DNA of 64,000 nt from Bacillus sp. MM2020_1 (GTDB taxonomy: Bacteria; Bacillota; Bacilli; Bacillales; Cytobacillaceae), in the NCBI GenBank assembly GCA_011250595.1, contig JAANMP010000005.1:1-64000 (forward strand). Reading direction: 5' to 3'. Under the pieces are notes generated by a model. It saw only the letters and a list, made by a program, of their open reading frames with translations. It was not told the DNA's origin and searched no databases. Position numbers and translations under genes: made by a program. How positions within the stretch are numbered: position 1 is the stretch's first letter; each line of letters opens with the position of its first letter. Of this stretch, positions 26,104-35,327 are shown piece by piece.

Positions 26104-26874
26104 ATGGTTATTATTTTAGTTGTCCTGTTTATCGTTGGTGGATGCCTTCTTGTATATATGTTGCATGAGGCATTTTTAAATAATGTAATCGAACATGAGT
26201 TGTCCTTTTCAGACTTTCCTAAATCCCTGGGACGTGTTTCGGTCTTTTTTATTTCGGATGTTCACAGGAGGAAGATATCCGATAAAATTATTAACTCTGT
26301 TAAGGGGAAGGCAGATATAGTTGTAATTGGAGGGGATCTAACAGAAAAAGGTGTTCCTTTTGAGAGGGTTAAAGCAAACTTAATGAAACTCAAGCAAATT
26401 GGTCCTGTTTACTTTGTTTGGGGCAACAATGATTATGAAGTAGATTATCATAAATTAGATTCCATCCTGCTTGAGTTAGGTATTAAAGTTTTAGATAACA
26501 CAGCAGTTACCTTTGAATCAGACCAAGGAGAAAAATTATCTTTGCTTGGTGTGGATGATTTAAATCAAGAACGAGATCGTCTAGATCTAGCCTTAATAGA
26601 TGCAGAGGAGAAAAGCTTTAAAATTTTAGCAAGCCACTATCCCGATATCACAGATAAGATTCTCTCAAAACATGAAATCCGCTTAGTGTTAAGTGGTCAT
26701 ACACACGGAGGGCAAATACATATTTTGGGATATAGTCCGAAGGAAAGAGGAGACCTAAAAAGATTAGATAATACAATTCTCCTTATTAGTAATGGCTACG
26801 GTACCACTACCATACCTTTAAGGTTAGGGGCACCTGCGGAATGTCACTTGATTACACTTAGCTCCGAATTCTGA
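26104..26874 (+). CDS. ypbG: YpbG, membrane-anchored metallophosphoesterase
   Basis: A 256-residue calcineurin-like phosphoesterase with an N-terminal membrane helix (2-22). Metal motifs are D52-x-H54 (DVH), G77-D78 (GGDLT), G107-N-N-D110, H178 and H199-T-H201 (GHTHGGQ). The usual GNH motif reads GNND, so the catalytic His is an Asn. It corresponds to YpbG by position before mecB. The substrate is unknown. Confidence 0.85.
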   Translation: MVIILVVLFIVGGCLLVYMLHEAFLNNVIEHELSFSDFPKSLGRVSVFFISDVHRRKISDKIINSVKGKADIVVIGGDLTEKGVPFERVKANLMKLKQIGPVYFVWGNNDYEVDYHKLDSILLELGIKVLDNTAVTFESDQGEKLSLLGVDDLNQERDRLDLALIDAEEKSFKILASHYPDITDKILSKHEIRLVLSGHTHGGQIHILGYSPKERGDLKRLDNTILLISNGYGTTTIPLRLGAPAECHLITLSSEF

Positions 26875-26962
26875 AATGTAAGGATAAATATAGACAATTC
26901 ACCAACAAGACCCCAGGGCATACACTGAAATCAAGAGTTATGTCACGGCAGGGGGCAAAATC

Positions 26963-27544
26963 ATGCGCTTAGAACGCTTAACGGCCAATAAAATAAAAAT
27001 TTTTCTAACCTCTGATGATTTATTTGACAGGGGACTCTCCAAAGAAGATATTTGGAAAGACTCGATTAAATGGAATCAGCTTTTTCATGATATGCTAGAA
27101 GAGGCAAGTGAGGAATTTGATGTTGATATCCAAGGTTCTGTAGCGGTAGAGGTGTTCTCCCTCCAAGCTCAAGGGATGATATTGATCATTACCGTTGATG
27201 AAACAATTGATGATGAAGAAATTCTATATGATGGTTTTATTGAAATGCAAGTTAGGATGGAGGGCTTTGATGACCTCTTGTATGAGTTCGCTGAATTTGA
27301 GGATATAATCGGTCTTTCAAAAAGACTGTCCAATGTCAATATTTTTGGCGGGAGCCTATATGCAATGCATAACCGCTACTATTTGTTAATGGAAAATTTA
27401 GAAATTGAAAATAATATTAAAGCAGCTTGTGTTCTTTCTGAATTTGGTAATGCTTCTATTCTAAGTCCTTTCGTCTTAGCTGAGTATGGTAAACGAATAA
27501 TCGAAACTAAAGCAGTAGAAACTATTCTTCGATATTTCAAATAA
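26963..27544 (+). CDS. mecB: Adaptor protein MecB (YpbH), MecA paralogue
   Basis: A 193-residue, acidic MecA-type adaptor with the conserved N-terminal MRLERLTANKIKIFLTSDDL and a C-terminal ClpC-binding domain. MecA/MecB proteins deliver substrates such as ComK or misfolded proteins to ClpCP. Its place between ypbG and gudB is that of B. subtilis YpbH. Confidence 0.9.
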   Translation: MRLERLTANKIKIFLTSDDLFDRGLSKEDIWKDSIKWNQLFHDMLEEASEEFDVDIQGSVAVEVFSLQAQGMILIITVDETIDDEEILYDGFIEMQVRMEGFDDLLYEFAEFEDIIGLSKRLSNVNIFGGSLYAMHNRYYLLMENLEIENNIKAACVLSEFGNASILSPFVLAEYGKRIIETKAVETILRYFK

Positions 27545-27704
27545 AGGCCTATTTTTAAACGAGGGAGCAAGCAGAGGGCTGCCATCGCCCTTCCATACAT
27601 TTATAGATATAGAGATATACTATGTAGCCATTGCAATTTTTAGAAATCCTTTAAAAATGCAATTGGCGACGTTTACATAATGGTTCTAAGAGGTGTTTTT
27701 CTTC

Positions 27705-27732
27705 TTGCATAAATTGATTAAAGGTGTATACT
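27705..27732 (+). promoter_or_regulatory. Candidate sigma-A promoter of gudB
   Basis: TTGCAT (27705-27710), 16 nt, TATACT (27727-27732), about 50 nt before the start codon. Confidence 0.5.
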
Positions 27733-27783
27733 TGTGTCTGAAAGCTGACAATAGTCGCAGCATTTTTTTAGGGAGGATTACAA

Positions 27784-29061
27784 ATGGCAGCCGATAAAGA
27801 TAATGAAAAGACTAATCAAGTGGAAAAGCATGATGTGTTGAAATCAACACAAACAGTTATACATAAGGCCCTTGAAAAGTTAGGTTATCCTGAAGAGGTT
27901 TATGAGCTTTTAAAAGAGCCATTACGTTTAATGACAGTTAAAATTCCAATTAGAATGGATGACGGTTCTATAAAAATATTTACTGGCTACCGTGCCCAGC
28001 ATAATGATGCTGTGGGGCCTACAAAGGGTGGAATCCGTTTCCATCCAGGTGTGACAGAGACAGAAGTGAAAGCCCTTTCAATTTGGATGAGCTTAAAATG
28101 TGGTATCGTTGACCTTCCATATGGTGGTGGTAAAGGTGGTATTGTTTGCGACCCTCGTGATATGTCCTTTAGAGAGCTTGAGAGATTAAGCCGTGGATAC
28201 GTACGAGCAATAAGTCAAATCGTTGGACCAACTAAAGACATTCCAGCACCTGATGTGTTTACCAATTCACAAATTATGGCATGGATGATGGATGAATATA
28301 GCCGAATCGATGAATTTAATTCTCCCGGCTTTATTACAGGTAAACCACTTGTTTTAGGCGGGTCACATGGACGTGAATCTGCAACTGCAAAAGGAGTGAC
28401 CATCTGTATCCAAGAGGCTGCAAAAAAGAAAGGTATTCAAATTGAGGGTGCAAGAGTCGTTATTCAAGGTTTTGGTAATGCAGGAAGCTTTTTAGCAAAA
28501 TTCATGCACGATGCAGGTGCGAAGGTAATTGGAATTTCTGACGCATATGGTGCATTACATGATCCAAATGGTTTGGATATTGATTATCTCTTGGATAGAC
28601 GTGATAGCTTTGGAACAGTTACTAAATTATTTAATAATACGATAACAAATAAGGAATTGCTTGAACTTGAATGTGATATTCTAGTTCCTGCTGCAATTGA
28701 AAATCAAATTACTGAAGAAAATGCTCATAACATCCGTGCGATCATCGTTGTTGAGGCTGCAAATGGTCCAACTACATTAGAGGCGACAGAGATTTTAACA
28801 GAGCGTGGAATTCTCCTTGTTCCAGATGTATTAGCATCTGCAGGCGGTGTAACGGTTTCTTATTTTGAATGGGTTCAAAATAACCAAGGTTATTATTGGT
28901 CTGAGGAAGAAGTAGAAGAAAAACTTGAAAAGGTAATGGTCAAATCGTTTAAAAATATTTATGACACGGCTCAGACACGCCGAGTCAATATGCGTCTTGC
29001 TGCTTATATGGTTGGAGTTAGAAAAATGGCAGAAGCAAGCCGCTTTAGAGGCTGGATTTAA
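27784..29061 (+). CDS. gudB: NAD-specific glutamate dehydrogenase
   Basis: A 425-residue catabolic glutamate dehydrogenase that converts glutamate to 2-oxoglutarate and ammonium with NAD. The substrate lysines K81, K105 and catalytic K117 (GGGKGG) are present, and a Rossmann motif (GFGNAG) follows near 235. The VKA tripeptide occurs once at 95-97, so the 9-bp duplication that inactivates gudB in B. subtilis 168 is absent and the enzyme should be active. AGGGAGG precedes the ATG. It sits alone, with its own promoter and terminator. Confidence 0.94.
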   Translation: MAADKDNEKTNQVEKHDVLKSTQTVIHKALEKLGYPEEVYELLKEPLRLMTVKIPIRMDDGSIKIFTGYRAQHNDAVGPTKGGIRFHPGVTETEVKALSIWMSLKCGIVDLPYGGGKGGIVCDPRDMSFRELERLSRGYVRAISQIVGPTKDIPAPDVFTNSQIMAWMMDEYSRIDEFNSPGFITGKPLVLGGSHGRESATAKGVTICIQEAAKKKGIQIEGARVVIQGFGNAGSFLAKFMHDAGAKVIGISDAYGALHDPNGLDIDYLLDRRDSFGTVTKLFNNTITNKELLELECDILVPAAIENQITEENAHNIRAIIVVEAANGPTTLEATEILTERGILLVPDVLASAGGVTVSYFEWVQNNQGYYWSEEEVEEKLEKVMVKSFKNIYDTAQTRRVNMRLAAYMVGVRKMAEASRFRGWI

Positions 29062-29090
29062 TAAAATTAACCATTGAAACATAGTAAAAA

Positions 29091-29121
29091 AACTCCTATC
29101 ATAGACGATAGGAGTTTTTTG
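29091..29121 (+). terminator. Terminator after gudB
   Basis: AACTCCTATC (29091-29100) and GATAGGAGTT (29107-29116) form a 10-bp stem followed by Ts. Confidence 0.88.
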
Positions 29122-29160
29122 CATCATGTTTAACTGATTGCTAGTTGGGAGTGTACTCAT

Positions 29161-30141
29161 ATGCAGATTGAAGATATCATTATTGTTGGCGGTGGACCAT
29201 GTGGTTTAGCAGCAGCCATTGCCATTCAAGCAAAAGGTAAAAAATCATTGATTATAGAAAAAGGAAATGTGGTGAATTCCATTTATCACTATCCAACACA
29301 TCAAACATTTTTTAGTACTGCCGAAAAGTTGGAAATTGGTGAAGTTCCATTTATTACAGAAAATTATAAGCCTAAAAGAAATCAGGCCCTTGTTTATTAT
29401 CGAGAAGTTGCCAAACGAAAACAATTGCGAATTAATGCATTTGAAAAGGTTACTAGTGTTTCAAAAGATGATGAATTGTTTGAGGTTTGCACCGATAAAA
29501 ATACTTATTATGCCCGCTATGTAATCATTGCAACTGGCTATTATGATCATCCAAATTATATGAATGTGCCTGGTGAAAATCTATCAAAGGTATTCCACTA
29601 TTTTAAAGAAGCCCATCCCTATTATGATAAGGATGTTTGTGTAATTGGCGGGAAGAATTCTAGTGTTGATGCGGCAATAGAACTTGTAAAAGCAGGCGCA
29701 AGAGTAACTGTGTTATATCGTGGTGATAAATATTCACCAAGCATAAAGCCATGGATTCTTCCTGAATTTGAAGCCTTGGTCCGGACAGGAACCATATTGA
29801 TGGAATTTAACGCTAACTTAAAAGAAATAACAGAAAATCAAGTGGTATATATCAAAGACGGGATCGAAACAGTAATCAGCAATGATTTTGTTTTTGCAAT
29901 GACTGGCTACCATCCAGATCATCAATTTTTAATCAACATGGGCGTGAAAATTGATGAGGAATCAGGTCGACCATACTTTAATCCGGATACTTTGGAAACG
30001 AATGTTGAAGGGATTTATATTGCAGGTGTAATTGCGGCGGGGAATAACGCTAATGAAATATTTATTGAAAATGGAAGATTCCACGGTGAAGAAATAGCCA
30101 AATCAATCATCGAAAATGATGCAAAAAGGGTGACTAAATAA
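29161..30141 (+). CDS. ypdA: YpdA, flavin-dependent bacillithiol disulfide reductase
   Basis: A 326-residue thioredoxin-reductase-like flavoprotein. The FAD motif GGGPCGLAAA (9-18) has the cysteine C13 typical of YpdA/Bdr. An NADPH-binding motif (CVIGGKNSSVD, about 159-170) and a final FAD-contact region (GIYIAGVIAAG) are present; there is no CxxC pair. It reduces bacillithiol disulfide. Its TAATG junction with ansA indicates a two-gene operon. Confidence 0.92.
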   Translation: MQIEDIIIVGGGPCGLAAAIAIQAKGKKSLIIEKGNVVNSIYHYPTHQTFFSTAEKLEIGEVPFITENYKPKRNQALVYYREVAKRKQLRINAFEKVTSVSKDDELFEVCTDKNTYYARYVIIATGYYDHPNYMNVPGENLSKVFHYFKEAHPYYDKDVCVIGGKNSSVDAAIELVKAGARVTVLYRGDKYSPSIKPWILPEFEALVRTGTILMEFNANLKEITENQVVYIKDGIETVISNDFVFAMTGYHPDHQFLINMGVKIDEESGRPYFNPDTLETNVEGIYIAGVIAAGNNANEIFIENGRFHGEEIAKSIIENDAKRVTK

Positions 30142-31097
30142 TGAAAAAGGTTATTTTATTAACAACAGGTGGAACAATAGCCAGCAAGCCGAATAAAGAA
30201 TCCGGAAAATTAGCCTCAGGCGCTTTAACGGGTGAAGAATTGGCTAGTATGTGTAATTTGCCGAAAGACATCGAAGTGGTCGTTGAATCTGTTTTTCAAA
30301 AAGCCAGTATTCATATTACCTTTGATGATTTACTACTATTAAAGGACAAGATTGATAACTATTTTAAGGATGAAGAAGTATCAGGTGTGGTTGTCACACA
30401 TGGAACAGATACAATGGAAGAAACTTCTTATTTTCTTGACTTAACCATAAAAGACCCACGACCGATTATCGTAACAGGTTCCCAGCGTTCTCCAGAGGAA
30501 TTAGGGAGTGATGTGTTTATTAATTTACGTCATGCAATTTATTGTGCTTGTTCAGGTGATTTAAGGGATGCTGGAGCTGTTGTCGTTTTTAATGAGCGGA
30601 TTTTTGCAGCGAGATATGTTAAAAAAGAGCATGCTTCCAATATTCAGGGCTTTAATGCGTTTGGGTTTGGGTACCTGGGCATTATTGATAACGACCAAGT
30701 ACATGTTTTTCAGAAACCAATTAAAAGAGAATATTTTGAATTAAAAACCTCTATACCTCAAGTCGAAATCATTAAATGCTATATTGGAGCAGATGGAAAA
30801 TTTATCAAAGCTGCTCGGGAGGCAGGGATAGCAGGAATTATCCTTGAAGGCGTGGGGAGAGGTCAGGTAGCTCCTAAAATGATGGCAGAAATAGAAAAGA
30901 CACTTGCCGCAGGAATAAAACTAGTTATCACGACTAGCGCAGAAGAGGGTTCTGTATACACAACCTATGATTATGAAGGAAGTGCCTTTGATCTTTTTAA
31001 TAAAGGAGTTATTCTTGGTAGTGACAATGACTCTAAAAAGGCAAGAATTAAATTGGCTGTAGCTCTTGCAAGTAATTTAAAAGAAATTAAATTTTAG
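30141..31097 (+). CDS. ansA: L-asparaginase
   Basis: A 318-residue cytosolic asparaginase. The first catalytic Thr lies in the TTGGTIA motif (residues 8-14), and THGTDTMEE around residue 88 supplies the second Thr and the Asp of the active site. It hydrolyses asparagine to aspartate and ammonium. No signal peptide is seen. Coupled to ypdA by a one-base overlap, an unexpected pairing. The symbol follows the family; orthology with a given ansA paralogue is not shown. Confidence 0.88.
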   Translation: MKKVILLTTGGTIASKPNKESGKLASGALTGEELASMCNLPKDIEVVVESVFQKASIHITFDDLLLLKDKIDNYFKDEEVSGVVVTHGTDTMEETSYFLDLTIKDPRPIIVTGSQRSPEELGSDVFINLRHAIYCACSGDLRDAGAVVVFNERIFAARYVKKEHASNIQGFNAFGFGYLGIIDNDQVHVFQKPIKREYFELKTSIPQVEIIKCYIGADGKFIKAAREAGIAGIILEGVGRGQVAPKMMAEIEKTLAAGIKLVITTSAEEGSVYTTYDYEGSAFDLFNKGVILGSDNDSKKARIKLAVALASNLKEIKF

Positions 31098-31206
31098 CTG
31101 CATGCCAATCGGTTGAAGTCCTTTGAACAAATGGAATGAATCTTTCATTTTCTTTATAGAGAATACATGTTACGATTAAGAAAATGGATTGGAAAAGAGG
31201 TTCTTC

Positions 31207-31896
31207 ATGCTGGGAATATTATCAGCCGGTATTGCCCCCGGACTGGCCTTACTAAGCTATTTTTATTTAAAGGATGAATATGACTCAGAGCCAATATCCT
31301 TTGTACTAAGGACATTTATGTACGGTGCCCTTCTCGTGTTTCCAATCATGTTTATTCAGCATGTACTTGAAACAGAGCATATCGTTAAATCTGAACTTTT
31401 CAATGCATTTCTAAGTTCAGGTCTTTTTGAGGAGTTTTTTAAATGGTTTATTCTCTTTTATGTGGTCTATCAGCATGTAGAGTTTGATGAACCCTTTGAT
31501 GGAATTGTCTACGGTGTAGCCGTTTCACTTGGCTTTGCTACAATTGAAAATATTTTTTATTTAATAGCGAATGGGATTGAACATGCGGTAACAAGGGCAT
31601 TGTTACCTGTTTCAAGTCACGCCTTATTTGGTGTGATTATGGGCTTTTATATTGGAAAGGCAAAGTTTACGGAGGGGAATAAAGCTAAATGGGTTATACT
31701 TTCCCTGCTTTTACCATTTATTCTCCATGGTTCCTACGATTTTATTTTAATTTCACAAGAAAATTGGCTCTTTATTATTTTTCCTTTTATGATTTTCCTT
31801 TGGTGGTTTGGATTAAGGCAAGTGAAAAAAGCTAAAATATTAAGCGCAAATCATATGAAAAAACAATATTCTGTCCAAAAAACTCTTCATTTATAA
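31207..31896 (+). CDS. prsW: Membrane protease PrsW
   Basis: A 229-residue, roughly eight-helix membrane protein of the PrsW family. The signature glutamates are in [11 protein letters not shown] (around 76-80) and ATIENIFYL, with [12 protein letters not shown] and HGSYDFIL following. PrsW cleaves the anti-sigma factor RsiW at site 1 in B. subtilis. The ATG at 31207 follows AAAGAGG; the in-frame TTG at 31189 lacks such a site and would extend past the conserved start. Confidence 0.9.
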   Translation: MLGILSAGIAPGLALLSYFYLKDEYDSEPISFVLRTFMYGALLVFPIMFIQHVLETEHIVKSELFNAFLSSGLFEEFFKWFILFYVVYQHVEFDEPFDGIVYGVAVSLGFATIENIFYLIANGIEHAVTRALLPVSSHALFGVIMGFYIGKAKFTEGNKAKWVILSLLLPFILHGSYDFILISQENWLFIIFPFMIFLWWFGLRQVKKAKILSANHMKKQYSVQKTLHL

Positions 31897-31910
31897 AGAA
31901 GGGTTTTTTT
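31881..31910 (+). terminator. Terminator after prsW
   Basis: AACTCTTC (31881-31888) pairs with GAAGGGTT (31898-31905, one G-T) followed by Ts. It overlaps the last codons of prsW. Confidence 0.72.
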
Positions 31911-31998
31911 ATTTATTCTCACTCACTTGGAATAAAAACACCAATAAAACAAAAAATAGGTTTACTGCAAAAAGATTTACAATGGGGGTTAATATTCC

Positions 31999-32871
31999 AT
32001 GTTAAAGAAAAAAATCCTACTAAAACTTTTCATACTAATCTTTCTCGTGCTTGGGACATCATCTTTTTTTGAAGGCAAGGAGGTTCGAGCGTTCTCTAAT
32101 CAGATTATCCAAAAAGGAGCTGTAGGCGATGATGTGATCGAATTACAATCCAGACTTCAATATATTGGCTTTTATAATGGGAAGATTGATGGGGTATTCG
32201 GATGGAGTACGTATTGGGCGCTAAGAAATTTTCAATCTGAATTTGGGCTGCCGATTGATGGATTGGCGGGATGGCCAACAAAATTAAAACTAGCTAAAGC
32301 AAGCAAGTACAATGAACAGTTTGTAAAAAAACAAATGGATGCCGGAAATGATTTTACTCATTATGGCGGGGTAGATCAAAGTAAACAAAGCACCCCAAAT
32401 CCTGCAAACAAAGCACCGGCAAATCAAGCACCAAAACAAACGGCGCCACAAAAAAACACAGCACCCAAAAAAGCTGCACCTAAAAAGCCTACAGCTGCTA
32501 ATACACCAAATGGTTTTTCACAAAATGATATCCAGTTGATGGCTAATGCTGTTTATGGAGAATCAAGAGGAGAGCCCTATACCGGTCAGGTGGCTGTTGC
32601 AGCAGTTATTCTCAACAGAGTAAATAGTTCAACCTTTCCAAATACCGTTTCAGGAGTAATATTTGAGCCAGGTGCTTTCACCGCTGTAGCGGATGGGCAA
32701 ATTTGGCTGACACCAAATGAAAATGCAAAAAAAGCGGTTATAGACGCTATCAATGGCTGGGATCCAACTGGTGAGGCTTTATACTATTTTAACCCGGATA
32801 CTGCCACGAGCGGCTGGATATGGGGCAGACCACAAATAAAACGAATCGGGAAACATATTTTTTGCAAGTAG
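31999..32871 (+). CDS. sleB: Spore cortex-lytic enzyme SleB
   Basis: A 290-residue exported protein. A signal peptide ends about residue 31 (VRA). A peptidoglycan-binding domain (about 35-98, with GAVGDDVIELQSRLQ) is followed by an Ala/Pro/Lys linker (about 130-168) and a hydrolase-2 lytic transglycosylase domain with the catalytic E188 in GESRGEP. It degrades cortex muramic-delta-lactam during germination. ypeB begins 14 nt later; both are needed together. Confidence 0.94.
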   Translation: MLKKKILLKLFILIFLVLGTSSFFEGKEVRAFSNQIIQKGAVGDDVIELQSRLQYIGFYNGKIDGVFGWSTYWALRNFQSEFGLPIDGLAGWPTKLKLAKASKYNEQFVKKQMDAGNDFTHYGGVDQSKQSTPNPANKAPANQAPKQTAPQKNTAPKKAAPKKPTAANTPNGFSQNDIQLMANAVYGESRGEPYTGQVAVAAVILNRVNSSTFPNTVSGVIFEPGAFTAVADGQIWLTPNENAKKAVIDAINGWDPTGEALYYFNPDTATSGWIWGRPQIKRIGKHIFCK

Positions 32872-32885
32872 AGAGGTGAATAGAA

Positions 32886-34235
32886 ATGATTAGAGGAATA
32901 TTAATAGGTGTTCTCGCTATAGGTGTTGCGGGGACAGCCTATTGGGGCTACCAAGAGCATCAAGAAAAAAATGCAATTCTTTTAAATGCAGAAAATTCTT
33001 ATCAACGCGCATTCCATGATCTTTCCTATCAAGTGGATTTATTACACGATAAGATTGGTACAACTCTTGCAATGAATTCAAGGCATTCCTTGTCTCCATC
33101 GTTAATAGAGGTATGGAGAATCACTTCAGAAGCACACGGTGATGTTGGCCAACTGCCATTAACATTACTGCCCTTTAACAAGACAGAAGAATTCTTAGCG
33201 AAAATTGGAAACTTTAGCTATCGAACCGCTGTTAGAGATTTGGACAAGAAACCATTGTCCAAAGACGAATATAACACATTAAAGGTACTATATAAGCAGT
33301 CTGGTGATATTCAGGATGACCTTCGAAACGTACAGCATATGGTATTAAAAAATAACCTTCGCTGGATGGATGTAGAGCTTGCCTTAGCCTCTGGCAAGGA
33401 AACAACGGACAATACGATCATTGATGGTTTTAAATCAGTAGAAAAGACAGTAACAGGTTACGAAGAAACGGATATGGGTCCTACTTTTGTAAACATGCAA
33501 AAAAAGGATGAAAACTATCAAAAAATAAAAGGAAAAACGATATCCAAACAAGAGGCAATCAACATCGCCAAAAAGTATATGAAGATTGATGGGAATTCAG
33601 AGGTTAAGGTTACTGAAAATGGAAAAGGTTCCGACTATGGTTTTTATAGTGTATCGATAAAGAATAAGAAAACCAATGATGAAGCAAGTATGGACATTAC
33701 CAAAAAAGCGGGCCATCCAATTTGGTTTATTCACCATCGAGATGTTAAAAAACAAGTTCTTAGTTTAAATGATGCCGATAATAAGGCCGCAACTTTCCTT
33801 AAAGAAACGGGCTTTAAAGATTTAGAGATTTTTGAAAGCACACAATATGACAATATCGGTGTTTTCAATTTTGTTTCGAAAATTAATGGTATTAGAATTT
33901 ACCCAGAAGCGATTAAAGTTAAGGTTGCATTGGACAATGGGGATATTATTGGTGTATCCGCTGAGGAGTATTTAAAATCTTTTCAGACAAGAAAAATTGA
34001 AAAACCTTCCATTTCCGTAAAACAAGCTCAAGCAAAGGTTAATCCTAACTTTAAAGTAATGGAAAATCGACAGGCAATTATTATAAATGACTTGAACAAG
34101 GAAGTGCTATGCTACGAATTCCTTGGGACAATCGATAATGATACCTATCGTATTTTTATAAATGCAAAAAGTGGTGAAGAAGAAGAGGTTGAAAAATTAA
34201 AAAATGCTGAGGCAGTATATAAAGATGTGTTATAA
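32886..34235 (+). CDS. ypeB: Germination protein YpeB
   Basis: A 449-residue protein with an N-terminal membrane helix (about 4-21) and C-terminal PepSY-like repeats (about 210-430, KTISKQEAINIAKKYM is a typical PepSY start). YpeB stabilises SleB and is needed for its localisation in the dormant spore. Co-transcribed with sleB. Confidence 0.93.
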   Translation: MIRGILIGVLAIGVAGTAYWGYQEHQEKNAILLNAENSYQRAFHDLSYQVDLLHDKIGTTLAMNSRHSLSPSLIEVWRITSEAHGDVGQLPLTLLPFNKTEEFLAKIGNFSYRTAVRDLDKKPLSKDEYNTLKVLYKQSGDIQDDLRNVQHMVLKNNLRWMDVELALASGKETTDNTIIDGFKSVEKTVTGYEETDMGPTFVNMQKKDENYQKIKGKTISKQEAINIAKKYMKIDGNSEVKVTENGKGSDYGFYSVSIKNKKTNDEASMDITKKAGHPIWFIHHRDVKKQVLSLNDADNKAATFLKETGFKDLEIFESTQYDNIGVFNFVSKINGIRIYPEAIKVKVALDNGDIIGVSAEEYLKSFQTRKIEKPSISVKQAQAKVNPNFKVMENRQAIIINDLNKEVLCYEFLGTIDNDTYRIFINAKSGEEEEVEKLKNAEAVYKDVL

Positions 34236-34267
34236 GGAAAAGCATTTGCTTTTCCTTATATTTTTTT
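34234..34267 (+). terminator. Terminator after ypeB
   Basis: AAGGAAAAGCA (34234-34244) and TGCTTTTCCTT (34247-34257) pair, with a T-rich run after. It starts within the ypeB stop codon region. Confidence 0.82.
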
Positions 34268-34316
34268 CAATAAACTCCAATAATAAATATATATATTGAT
34301 TGGTGGAGTGGATCGT

Positions 34317-34496
34317 ATGAAAAAGGTAGAAAGAGTGTTAATTAAAGTTATTGTCATACAGTTTATTTTTCTATTTTTTGCGCAATTATTTTTCCATCAG
34401 CTCGATGTCTTTCCTCGAGTAAAACAATTGACAAAATATGAAGGTGTAAATGAAAATACATATACTGAAATTCTTGAGACCTTCCAGGGAAAATGA
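34317..34496 (+). CDS. ypfB: YpfB, DUF5359-family small membrane protein
   Basis: A 59-residue protein with one hydrophobic segment (about 8-27) after a basic head; the pattern and place before cmk match YpfB (DUF5359). The ATG at 34317 is taken because GGTGGAG lies about 9 nt before it. In B. subtilis the PilZ gene ypfA (motI) precedes it; no such gene occurs here. Function unknown. Confidence 0.78.
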   Translation: MKKVERVLIKVIVIQFIFLFFAQLFFHQLDVFPRVKQLTKYEGVNENTYTEILETFQGK

Positions 34497-34523
34497 GAAA
34501 GCAGGCCTGCCTGCTTTCTTTTG
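34497..34523 (+). terminator. Terminator after ypfB
   Basis: GAAAGCAGG (34497-34505) and CCTGCTTTC (34510-34518) pair around CCTG, followed by TTTT. Confidence 0.82.
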
Positions 34524-34650
34524 ATTAATAAACAAATGACTATTAAATTTCATTTTTATCAGGGTAAAAAAAAGAGGCATTGATATATCTTGTGGTAAAA
34601 TAAATAGTAGACAACATCTGAGTCAATCATGATGGCATATAGGAGGATTT

Positions 34651-35325
34651 ATGGAAAAGAAAATATCAATCGCAATAGACGGCCCTGCTGCAGCCGGTAA
34701 GAGTACAGTTGCAAAAATTGTGGCTGAAAAACTTTCTTATATTTATATCGATACAGGTGCGATGTACCGAGCGTTGACATATAAAGCAATTGTGAATCAA
34801 CTGAATTTAGAAGATGAAGATGTGTTATTAGAGACATTACTTTCTACAGTAATTCAATTGCAACCATCTGATAAAGGTCAGTTAGTATTCTTGGATGATC
34901 GAGATGTTACCAATGAAATTCGTTTTGCTGAAGTAACAAATTCGACTTCCTATGTTGCTAAACATCCGAAGGTCCGTGAAGAAATGGTCAGAAGACAACA
35001 AGCTTTTGCTACTGAAGGCGGAGTCGTAATGGATGGAAGAGATATCGGTACGCATGTACTACCAGGTGCAGAGGTAAAGGTATTTTTACTTGCTAGTGTC
35101 GAGGAAAGAGCGGAAAGACGTCATAATGAAAATATCCAAAAAGGCTTTCCATCTGACTTAGAAAAGTTAAAAGAAGAAATTGCTCGTAGAGATAAGATCG
35201 ACTCAGAGAGAGAAGTAGCACCATTGAAAAAAGCTGATGATGCAGTTGAAATCGATACAACCTCTTTAACCATTCCAGATGTTGTAGAAAAAATAATGGT
35301 GTTGGTGCATGAAAGGATTGGATAG
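34651..35325 (+). CDS. cmk: Cytidylate kinase
   Basis: A 224-residue (d)CMP kinase. The P-loop is GPAAAGKST at 11-19, followed by DTGAMYRA (substrate site) and DGRDIGTHV, both family hallmarks. It phosphorylates CMP and dCMP with ATP. AGGAGG precedes the ATG. The acyltransferase gene follows after 2 nt. Confidence 0.95.
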   Translation: MEKKISIAIDGPAAAGKSTVAKIVAEKLSYIYIDTGAMYRALTYKAIVNQLNLEDEDVLLETLLSTVIQLQPSDKGQLVFLDDRDVTNEIRFAEVTNSTSYVAKHPKVREEMVRRQQAFATEGGVVMDGRDIGTHVLPGAEVKVFLLASVEERAERRHNENIQKGFPSDLEKLKEEIARRDKIDSEREVAPLKKADDAVEIDTTSLTIPDVVEKIMVLVHERIG

Positions 35326-35327
35326 GT

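Noticed and set aside
31911-31998. A sigma-G promoter for sleB-ypeB
   Set aside because: A GAATA-like -35 is present, but no acceptable CATnnTA -10 was found at the right spacing, although sigma-G control is expected from the family.
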